A DNA stretch of 64,000 nucleotides. Source: Norana najaformis (lineage: Eukaryota; Annelida; Clitellata; Crassiclitellata; Hormogastridae). A model generated the notes under the pieces. The model was not told the origin of the DNA, ran no database searches, and saw nothing but the letters and a program-made list of their open reading frames with translations. The stretch is taken from positions 13,756,607 to 13,820,606 of the forward strand of contig OZ029916.1 in the NCBI GenBank assembly GCA_964023275.1, in the 5' to 3' direction. How positions within the stretch are numbered: the stretch's first letter is position 1; every line of letters begins with the position of its first letter. A program made the position numbers and the translations under genes. Shown in pieces: positions 37,601-49,600 of the stretch.

Positions 37601-40600
37601 TGCACCAGCTTTTTGGGCTGTGGTACTTGACAGGGTCCTGTATTTGTGGTGTATTTGGTATTTAAGTATTGCCAGTCCATCTTGAAGCCCTGCATACATA
37701 TTTTTATATCACTGGCCAGTTTGAGCATTCTGGCCTGGGTCAAAGTTTAATGACCTGTAGCTGCTTTCCATCCATTCAAGACCTGCAACAACATTTCTTA
37801 CAGCCTACTGAGGGCCTTTGAGAGGTTCTTAGAAGGTGCTTTGTAATTTAATGTCCTGATATATACATAGATACATGCATTGTCCATATCTCAATGGTCG
37901 GTATCTGGTGCATGTTATCCTAAAATATTTATATCACTCCACTTATGCCAAATGAGGATCCATGAAAGGTTCTACTTCAGTTGCATTTGCCATTGACCCA
38001 GCAGGGATTAATGAATAATAACTATCTGCTCAGTTTTAAACAAATCATTAATCATAGGCATAATATGTGTATAGACATGTGTATTTAGCACCATGATGTA
38101 TGGATGTGAGACATGGGTCCTGACAAAAGACTCACGACGGAGAGTCTTGGCATTTGAGAGAAAATGTTACAGAAAAATCCTAAGGATCGGATGGACTCAG
38201 AAGATTAGGAATGAAGAGGTTTACGAAAGAGTGGCTATAACCGAGAATCTACTGCAGAAGGTTATTCAGCGAAAACTTGGATTGTTTGGACATATCTGTA
38301 GAATGAAGGATGACAGAAATATTAAGACTCTGATGTTTGGAATTATGGAAGGTACGAACAAAAGAGGCAGACCACATCGAGAGTGGGTGGATGACATTGA
38401 GGAGTGGTGTGGCGCGGACTTGCAGAGACTGGGACATGCGGCTCAAAACAGAATCGAGTGGAGACACATTGTGAAACGGGCATCGGACACCTACGGGCAT
38501 TGAGCCCACGGTTATTGATGATGATGATGATGATGATAATATGCGCCAAGCACTTTAAGATCCAACTTAGGGAAGACTTGTATTGAGACAGAATGAGTGT
38601 AAACAAAACAGAAAACAGTTTTATGTTTGTTCTTTTTGTATTAACTGATTTGTTTGTATGCTTGTCTGTGTCTTGGTTGATTTTTAGGCTGACAACCCTT
38701 AAAACTGATTGCCTACCTTTTGTTACTTTAACTTGGGTAACAGAAAACAGCCTTGTTGTTGCTGTAAGTCTTACACCTATTTTTGTACTCATGAGAATCC
38801 TTTAGCAAACGCTTGTTTCTAGTGGCTGATGGCTAATGTTCCGTAACTATTATACCAAGCTGTGAAGAATATGGTCAAGACCACAACTACGAAGGGTAAC
38901 GTTTTTATAGTAATGGAACAAAGATTATTATCTTGTTTTTCATTGCAGTACCTCCATTTAGGTTGTCTCTAGTAAAAAAAACTTTAGAATTGTAATGGAA
39001 CTTTTCTAGTTTGGAATTGGAGTGCTATGAAATAATGCATTCTGCAATAAATTAGCACATCTGTTGCAGTCAATGGAAAGGATCCAAATGTTAGATTATT
39101 GTTAACACAAATGATAAAAGTTGCACACTTGTTTACATGCCTAGTTCTCAGAAATCACTGTGCCAACTGGTCTGTCAGAATAAGAATTTCTAACCTGCAC
39201 ACCTTTGTTGAGGATCATTTTGCAATAAATCAAAATAAATAGGTAATTCAAATCTGCAGAATGGAGGCACTCATTTAAACATTTGGCAGAGACAAAGAGA
39301 ATCACATGTTGTATTTTAGCATCACAGCAGTTATGATAGCCAGAGAAATGCTTGGAGCATGGTTATGCTGAGAGAGAAGAACAGATAGCAAAAAGACAGA
39401 TGGCAAAAAACGTTACTGTTTTGCCACCGAGACAGATTTGAAAGCTGACTCGGTTAAGCCATCACTGGATTGTTATGAATCACTTGCTCGAAATATGTAA
39501 TGTCTTATCTTAGCATTGAAACTTCTTATGATATATAAGTATTATTTTTAGGGTTATGACTGTGGTCCTGTCATCTTCACACATAATGGTGAAAACATCA
39601 TGTTTGTTGCCAGGCTAGACGATACTGAGACAAAGCGTCAACAAGGTTCCAAGTTTTCGTATGTATCTAAACTCCTTTGTAACTAATAGTACCATTTCTT
39701 GATAATTTTTTAATTTTTCCACCTGAGGTAGAAATAAATATTCCTCATGAAATAAATAAAATAATTAAGTTAGGGTACTTAGAGAGAATTTCTGGAAAAT
39801 CAGATCTAGTTCCCTGTGACATTGGGAAAGACAAACTATCCCATTATTTTGCTGAACACATCAAAGATGTTGAAAAAAATTACCTTGCATCAATCTTTAG
39901 AGACGACTAAGAGACAAAATTGCAGCTTGGAAAGAAATTCTTCACAGTGATTGTTTATGAGCAAGTGTGTCATTCACAATTGAAATTCTGTAGTGCATAG
40001 GTTAATGAGTGCATGCCAAAACTGTGGGTAGATGATGAAAAAAGAGTTAATTGACTTGTGAAATGACATGAAAGTGAAGGGCAGAGCTGTTAACAAATAC
40101 CTTAAAATATATTGAGAAAACCAGTACCAGTCTTGTTTTCTAAGTGTTATTTTACCAATCCAGAAAGCCTACTGAAAACTCACTATTTTCAGATATCTTG
40201 ATATCTAACTGTTTTCACCTGGCAGCTGACTAACAGCACCTCTGGTTCATGTTTATGTGTTACTCTGCAAGCATTAAAAAATTTTGTAATAATAATAATA
40301 CTGTTTGCATAACTCTCAGTTCAGCATTGTCACATCATGTGCCATTTTGTGAGTGTAAGAATACCATCATTTGAAATTGTGATTCCTTAAGTTGTGCAGA
40401 GCAGAAAAATTCTACTCAAATCAAAGTTTCTTTGTTGCAGTTATACCAACTAGTTAATCCAGTGTTAAGGGAAACAAAATTTATGACTATGCAAGTAGCT
40501 AACAGAGAAGTCAGTTGATTTGTGATATGATAGCCTAATCAGTGGAAAATTGACATCCCAGTTACCCAACACTCACGTGTTTGGGGTTGAGGTTTTAGTA

Positions 40601-43600
40601 AACTAGTATGGTATTTCTAGTGCTCAGTAGGGTTTTTAATGGTGTATGTTTTGCCATTTTTATATAATATATGTATGTTAGCTAAAATTTTATACAACTA
40701 ATATATAACACTTTGAAGCCTTTCATCCTTTGTAAAAAGGCTTATGAACATACATATATTTTGTATTACAGACATGAATATTTACAAATATACTTAGCGT
40801 ATGTGACTGTGCTTGAGAAAACCCTTGCAAAGTTGGAAAAAATTACTACAGTATTTGAGAAATTGATGTAGAAGGCCATTATAAATAAAATAAGTCCTAA
40901 ATAATTCTGTGCATAATTTTCTTGCGTAAATGCAATGTATCACTTAAAATGTCTCATGTTAAACTTCTGGCTACATGACTAATATTGCTTATAAAAAACA
41001 ATTTAATTTGTACCAGATGTCTAAATTTTAGGTAAGATTTAACTTGCTGTTAATCTTAACTTTTCAAGCTGAGATGTGCGTATTAAATAGTTGTAACTTT
41101 ATTACTATTTGTGATAAAATTGTGCAGTCATAGCCCAAACAGGTTATAATATTGTCTTTAGATTGTAGCTGCTAACTTATCAACAATATGGCCACCCCAG
41201 ATTGCAAGAGAAGATAAGAGTGGTGCTCCCTTTTCCGGACTTGAGAAATTGTCACTATTGAGCTGCTGCACAAGACTGCAATACTTGACTGTGAGCCTTT
41301 TCTTAATTTATTATGACTGCTAAGCTCCTGGTCTTGGGCTCATTTCTAGGCTGTGTGTAGCCCAAAGTTTGGTGGGTGAAGGTCAGCCTTCACCGTCCGT
41401 TGGGGTTCATTTGTGCCTGGGGCATTTGACTGGTCTCTTAAAGCTCATAGGGGGCAAGAAGTCAAGGCACAGGGCAAACTTGCATGGTTCTTGCTTGCTG
41501 TCGAACCATGTGAAGTATCCTGAAGAGCATTAGTCCCAATTAATTCTTGAGGGTTTTAAGCAGATATAAATAATAAAAGATAACAGAAGATGCTGACAAC
41601 ACAGATGTAGCAAAGAAAGACCCATATGAGATTTACTGCAAGCTCTAGTGGAACAGTTTCAAAGTGTTACAAAAGATAAAAACTTGGATGGCTTTCAGAG
41701 ATGACCATAGACAAAAGAACATTTGGGAAAGTTTATTCGATTTATTTGTTACAAACAACTCTGGTCTTATTGACATACTTACTTGTTTACTAGTTAGCAG
41801 TGCCTTCTGTCATACAGATATTAATCTTTACACCTGTAGAGGAGTATAATTACTATTATTAAATCATGCAAACAAGATACGTTGGAAATCTTTAATTTCA
41901 GATGTGCCAAAATAATTTAATTTCAGCTAAGTTATATTTAAGCACTTAGTTGCTGATGATGGCCGTATATTCATGGCCTTCATTAGCAAACACACTTGTA
42001 TGTGTTTGGACTGAAATTTGTGTTTTGATGTGCCAATGCAACCTATGTAGCAACTTCACAGAATTTGCCTTTTGTGTCACTGCATCCAAAAGTAAGGAGC
42101 GACTTGTAGTCCGGAAAATACAGTATCCAGTCTGAACTACATTACAGTATGCAAACTGTTTCTTTGAACAGAAGCATCTTGCTTTCAGCACTTACAAATT
42201 TAACAAGATTATATTACCGTTGTATTGACAGAGCTTTGAAACATTTCCGAAATTTGGACAATAGAGCAACTGTAGAAGCTAACGATACAGTATTGGAGAC
42301 TGTGCATCAAAACACAGTGACGTAAGTTCATAACTGATTATCTTGCCTAAAACACAAAATTTGTTTTAGGCTACTACACCATAAGTAAAGGTAAGTCAAA
42401 AGCATGGTTCTCCGTTCTTAAAAAGTGCTAAATATTTTTGCTGTCTTTATCTCTTGATGGTATTTTTCTTTTACATGGGAGTTGTAATCCTTACAAATTA
42501 TGTGCTTGTATTTTATTCTGGAGGTGGAAATTTAAAGGTGATTAATGTGATAATATTTAAGACCATAAGAAATTTTTTAATTGATTAGAATTCTTAATGC
42601 AATATCCCTTCTTGCTCTACAGCAGTTACGAGTATATGTGCTGTAGCTACAGCAGTTTTCTACTGCCTGCACTTAAGTTGGTGCTTGTACTGTTCTTTCA
42701 TGTTGTGTGGGTTCACTGGGTTTCTATAATTGTGCAAATTTTGGTCTAAAATTATGGGTTGAGGAATTTTTTTTAAAATTTACTATTACGATTACGATTT
42801 TCCACAGTAAAACATTTCTAAGTTGACAGTTTCTTAACATCATTTGCGAGAAACAGGATTGCTAAGAATTCATAACTTTAATACTGCAGTTCATATTAAA
42901 TTGGCCGAGTTCAGCACCTAATGTTTGTGTCCATGAATGTAGAAAAAGGGCAATAAAATCTAAAAGTCTTTTTGAAAGCACTTGAATTTCTTCTGTGTTG
43001 CATCTACTATTTATGTTTTAGTTGTCTGTTTAGCTCAGTTGTTGATGTGATGAAATGTGATGCATTTGTCTTAGGCTGTTGTTCACAGGTAACTGATCCT
43101 AAATGCTTTAAAGTTTCCTTTACAAAAGAATATCCCTTTAGTGAAACTTACAATTTCTAATTTAATTTGTATAACTAAACAGTATAAAGCAATTATTTGA
43201 AAAATTAAACTTTCATATCAATTGAAAGTTTTTATTGGTGCCCACCTGTATTTCCTTCACCAGTTGTTTTCTGTTCTTCTGTTGAAATTCTGTTTCTGTT
43301 GAAAATTGCCAATGCAAATGACCATGGCCAGATGAATTTTAGTGCAGTCATTTCAGAACTGTATTTGGTACCGTCATTTGGGAATAGTCTGGCTTGTCAA
43401 CCTTTCAACTCTGAAGTGAGATAAATTCAATGAGTAACTACTAAATTTGTCACAGTCAGTGTAAGATATAACACTCAGCTTTCTCAGCCACTGACGAGGG
43501 GATAAGTTAGCTGTTGGCTGACACATTTTCTAAGTGCTGACTGCTTGCACCTTGTGACTCCACCTCTTCAGATGAGTGAAATTTCTGGAAACTGAAATCT

Positions 43601-46600
43601 GCCTGGAGGGCCTGTATTTTTTTATTTGTAGGATTTCTTATAAACTAACTCTGCCTCACTATACGTTCAAGTGAGGTCATTTCAGTGTGTTGGAGTCTAC
43701 TAATTTTTCAGTGTCAAGAGTATTAGGTGCTTTCAGAGCGCAGCAGGGCATTATCTGGCTGCTTTCATAGATTAGTATCAGTATCAGTCTACGATCAAGG
43801 CAACCAACATAGCTGAATTAGCTGTTGGTCATCGCAGCATGCCTTTGTGCACTTAGGTCTCTTGACTCAATCCCTTCAGTAAGCACAAAATTCTAGAGCA
43901 TTCCACTGACCATGCTTTTAAGTTTTCTGTAGAGGCATGTTACAAAGTATGCTTTATGGCTATGCTGGATTTTTTCATTTTCATTCAGCCAAGTTACTAT
44001 CTACACTGGCACAAAAGCCAACTGTACGAAATTTTCCACAAGTGGAATTGATGGACAGCTAGTAATTTGGGATATTAAGGTAAACATGACATTTACTATA
44101 AATGGTCTATCTAATTTAATCTAAAGACTTCTATGGCACCGTTATCGTAATGCCCAAGGCTTCAGTTGATAGTTGCTTCAAGTCAAAATCGCAAGCCAAC
44201 ATCATAATCCGTTGGAGAAGTTGGATCGAATTCCAATACCACAGAAAAACCATAAGCCAGGATATGGCGGGTAAGCAGTTGAAAGAGACTGTCTTTAGTT
44301 TAGACCTGAATGACATCAAGAAATTGACAGAACAAACTGAAATGGGCAGTGAATTCCAAAGCTTTGGACCAGCTGCCTAGAAGGCCTGTAATAATTAATA
44401 ATATTTAAAATTATTATTATTATTCTAATATTATTTGTGAGTGCTTATAGCGCCACTGATGATAATCAGTTCATGGTGCTCGGCAAAGCCTAAAACAGCA
44501 ACCATTTCCAAGGAAGCGTGAACTTTACATGTTATGAGTGCTCAGTTAATCAGTCATCATGTTACTTTGTTATAGTTGTTTTCTTCTATATTAATTTTTA
44601 GCTTCATTGGATATTTAATTGAGGAAGTTTCTTTATGGAAAGGTCTGTGGTGCATGTTAACAGAGGCATGTATCTGAATATTTATGTAGTGCCTTTTAAT
44701 AACCTCTCAAAGGCACTGAATATAGCAATTTCATGCATTTCCATAGCATCAAAAAATTGCATGAATTAAAGCAAGCATAGGGTATGTCCTGTGTGATGTA
44801 AGTTTGTATTGGTTTTATGTCATGTCATGTAATCATCTCTGGACTGGATCCAGTCGTTGATTTCTCTATGACACCCCTCCACAAATCTCGTTTCCCGGCC
44901 ATCTCCTCAAGGGTCATTCTCTGTCTGCCCTCCGTTTTCCCATAGATAGTAACTCCGGCACTTTTCAGATCCTCTTCAAGGCAATCTATCCATCTTCTTT
45001 TCGGTCTTCCCACTGCTCTCTTTCCGTCCGGTTTGTATTTAAAGATTTTCTTTGGATTGCGGTTCTCCTCCATCCTCAGGACATGTCCTGCCCACTTCAT
45101 CCTTCTTTTCTTGATCACATTACTTATCAATGGTTGCTGTGTTCGTTGTCTAATACTTTCATTCGTTACATGGTCCTTATAGCTAACTCTTAGAATTCTT
45201 CTGAGCCATTTGTTTTCTGCTGCATTCAGTTTCTTCTCCATTGCTCTTGTAATACTCCATGACTCACATCCATAGATTAGTACTGGGATCACGCATGTGT
45301 TGAGGATTTTTAGCTTTATCGCCAGTTTTATATCATGTCGTTTGAAGACCTTTTGTAACCTGTTAAAGGTTGACCCTGCAAGCGCTATTCTCCTTTTGAT
45401 TTCTGTTTCTGATCCTCCCCCTGCTTTCATTTCACTTCCCAGATAGACAAACTTATCTATTACCTCAATTTCCTGTCCCTTAAGCTTAACTATTGGCCCG
45501 TTGTATTCCTTTTTTGTTATTGGCATTATTTTAGTTTTGTTATAGTTAATTTTCAGTCCAAGTTTTCCACTTTCCTCTGCTAATGCCTCCAACAACTCCA
45601 TTATTCTTGTTAGGCATTCTGCAATCATACATGCATCATCTGCATATTCGACATCCTCTGCATTTCTTGGTTGAGATTGTGCTCCCAAATTATGAGTTCT
45701 TTCCAGACGTCTCATGATATAGTCCAATACCATATTAAACAAGATTGGTGACAAGATGCACCCCTGTCGGAAACCCGTTTCTATCTTGAACCATTCTGTT
45801 TCTTCTCCTTCTAATCGAATGCATGCCATTATTGTGCCATATAGTTTTCTGATGAGTCTGATTAATTTGGCGTGAATGCCATATTTCTCCAAGATCTTCC
45901 ATGCTCCTGATCTCCAGACTGAGTCGTAGGCCTGGGCAAAGTCAATGAAGCACATAACTGTTTCTTTATTGTATTCAATTCTTTTTTCGATGATTTGTCG
46001 GATTACAAAGATCTGATCTGCACATCCTCTCCCTTTTCGAAATCCACTTTGATTTTCCCGTAGGATGCCATCCACTCTATCTGCCATTCTATTCAGGATG
46101 ATTCTGGTGAAAACTTTGCCTGGTACACTTAATAGGCTGATTCCCCTGGAGTTGCCACATTCTTGTCTGTCTCCTTTTTTATATACTGGAATAATGACTG
46201 CTTTTCTCCAGTCCATAGGGATTTCCTCTGCTCTCCATACAGATGTTATTACTCGATGCAGCCATTTTACTGTATATGTACCCGTATTCTGCAACATTTC
46301 TGCCGTTATCTTACATACTCCTGGGGCCTTGCCTTTTTTCATTTGGTTAACTGCCCTTTCTACTTCCTCTAGGGATACATCTTCTTCCTCATAATCATCC
46401 TCCTCCTCATTTAATAACTCGACCTGTTCTATCTCGTTTATTATTTTCTCTATTTCTTTGGGGTCTTCTCTATTCAGTAACTCCTCAAAATGTTCTTTCC
46501 AACGCTCCATTATCTTCTTTTTTTCAGTGATTATTTCTCCATTTGTTGTCCTTACTGGTTCTATGTTTATTAGTTTGTTATTAATTTCCCCACTTAGTTT

Positions 46601-49600
46601 TTTAACGTTGGCAAACAGTTTTTTGCTGTGTCCCCTCTTGTATGCCTCTTCCATCTCTTGTGCCATATCCTCTAACATAATGTTCCTGTCTTTACTTAGA
46701 TTTTTCTTTAATCGTTTTCTCAGCTCACTCAGCTGCCCACCCTTCTCACTCTTCTCTCTCTTCGTGTTGGACAACATCTCTCCCTTTGTTTTCGTAACCA
46801 TTCCCATTATATTCTCAGTCTCTTGTGATATCCATTTCCTTGCTTCATTTTTTCTGTGTCCTAGTTCTTCTGTTGCCACTTGATTAATTGTGTTTCTGAA
46901 GTTTTCCCACTCTATTTCTGCCTCATGACCTTCATCTGTTAGGTTAGTTAGTGCTTCATATTTGTTCTGTATCTTAATTTGGAATTGGTTACGTATTGCT
47001 TCTTCCTTCAGTTTCTCTGTGTCATAACGTGTTGTTTTTGGTGGTTTTTTCCCATGTAGCTTGATCTTGATTTCTGACACCACCAAGTGATGGTCTGAAT
47101 TGATGTCCGCCGATCTATAGACTCTAGTGTTGGTTATTGATGTCAGCCATTCTTCTCTTGTAATAATGTAATCTATCAAGTTCTCGGTCTTTCCGTCCGG
47201 CAAGCTCCATGTTGTCTTCCTGCTTGGTTTTTGTATGAAATGTGTGTTGGATATACAGAGATTATTATTGCTACACATTTCTAAGAGCCTGTATCCGTTA
47301 TCATTCTCGTCTGAGTCCACTCCGTGTCTTCCGAGGGTCTTGCCCCACACGTCGAAACTGTTTCCCACCTTGGCGTTAAAATCTCCCATCAGCAGGATTA
47401 CATCATGTCTGGGTGTCTTATCCAGGGTCTGTTGTAATTCCGTGTAGAATTTTTCTTTATCCTCTGTCTCACTACCCTCCGTTGGTGCATAAGCTTCAAT
47501 CACAGTTAAATCAGCATGTTTGCATTTCAATCTCAGTTTGATAATCCTTTCATTTATGAAGCTCACGTCTGAAACCGATTTTGTCATCTTTGATTCTAAT
47601 GCTATAGCAACTCCGTGTTCATGTTTACCGTCGACCTCTGTGCCACTAAACCATATCGTATATCCATTTGCAGACATTCTTCCCCTGCCAGTCCAGTGTG
47701 TCTCGCTAACTCCACATATCTTAATTCTTAACCTCGTTAGTTCTCTTGCTAGAGTGAAAGCCTTTCCTGTTCCATACAGTGTCCGGACATTCCAGTGTCC
47801 CACCCTTGTCCTGCTCTTTGCAGAGATGTCATTTGTCTTCGTTATTTTTTGGTTATCTAGGATTTTATACTGAATCTTGCCTCTTCGCGAACTTGTCGCT
47901 GTCGCCAGAGCGCTTTGACGATCAGCGCGGACCTTTTTATACTGGGCGCCGTCCGGGCCAGTGTGGAAACTATTTGTTATGGATGCCATATAGATTGGTG
48001 GTCATATTTAAGCTAGGCGGTGACCATTCCTCTCCTAGCCGATGGCTGTCCTGTCTGCCCTAACTGCAGAGGTTTGTTGGTTTACCTCTGACCACACTGT
48101 GTTTAGCCAGCAGGGGGCTTCTGATACAAACTCCGCGCGCCCGGCATGCGTGGCGCTTCCAGGTTACTTGTACTCGGTCCCGGCATCTTGGTAGATTTGT
48201 GATTTAACACAGCCGTTTCCTTTCCTTTGGCCCGCCGGTATGCCCTTTGTCTGTGTGATGTAAGTTTGTATTGGTTTTATACAGTGCCTGAAATTGAGGT
48301 ATAGAGACAGATTTAATCGTTGCTTCTGGCAAGTTATCTTTTCTAGAGGACAGCAGAGAGCACTTGCACATCATCTACTTGTTTGTCCAGTTATCCTGTG
48401 TATCTTTCTCCGAACTGTTACCAAAATTATCTCTGTATGAAAAATAACCTTTATGTCTTAAATCAGTCCCCGTTATTCCTCCAGTTTATGTAGCTTTAGT
48501 CTGCCAAAGAAGTGATGTGGGATTTTGCAAAAGAAATCATTTCTTCCAAGAAGTTTATGTGCAAGCTAGTGGAGTCTAGTGGAGCCTAGAAGCCCTTTCA
48601 TCTGGAGGCAATTATGTAAGGGTGATTGATGGAATGGGACTGTTCAGTTTGAGCCATTATGTTCCACAGTGTCCTTCAGAACTAGGTTATGTAGACCTAG
48701 TAGACTGCATGACACGATGAGTGCTGTTACTGCTCTCAGTTTTGGTGGACATCAGTGTGCCTTTTACACAGAGTGATATTTAGCTGTATCTGTCTAATAT
48801 AACTATCTAATGCACTCGCTTGTAAAGAATGTAAACCATTTTCAAGGAATTTCAGTTCCTAAAGGAAGCTTTATCCATGGTGTACCTTGTTGACTTCCTC
48901 TGCAAGTCCTGCTTTTACCTGCTGCACCAAATCATGGCTACACAGCAAAGGTTTTTGTTTGACACCACTCTAGCCTTTATCCACTTCATCATTCTAACTA
49001 ACTTGAACTGGTTTGAGGCTTTCCCTACCAGTCCGGTACAGTTTCAGACATGCCAGCTTCAGTCCATTTGCAACTGTGCAGCACAAACTTTGGCCAGTCT
49101 GCAAAAAATTCTAGCTCTGTTTAACTGTGTTTGAGAAGCACTAGACTGATTTCCTGCTGAGGACAGAATTGCAATTAAGATCAAGCCTCTTGGGCAAGCC
49201 TTGAAAGCCTATGTGGCCTCAGAATATGCCAGGAAGGTCTTTGTTCCTGTCTCAAGCTAGCCAGGATTGACAGTATAGTAAATCTGTAGTTGATTGCGTT
49301 TCCTTGTATGTTTCCCTCTGTCTCTTAATGTGAAAGGCTAACAGTATTGTTGCAATGGCTGTGTAATTGTACACTTTTTACAAATGAAGATGTTTAGTTT
49401 AATGAGCTGTTAAATTAAAGCCATACTTGAGAAACTTGGCCTATGATCAGAAATTTAATGCCAGGAAATATGATGATGCATTGATTTTGTTTTGCTTTGT
49501 AGACACTGGAATCGGCCATAGCAGGACTTCAAATTGTATAGGAAGAACATTCTTTGGTTTATTATCAATTTTTTTAAAATTGTCACTTCATTTAATTTAC

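Noticed and set aside
30681-42125. A single 11.4-kb DNA transposon
   Set aside because: The interval contains three conserved ARPC1 exons in correct phase, and the interiors next to the two ends do not match a common element.
46065-48063. Plus-strand ORFs over the RTE element
   Set aside because: They are antisense shadows of the 1054-codon LINE ORF.
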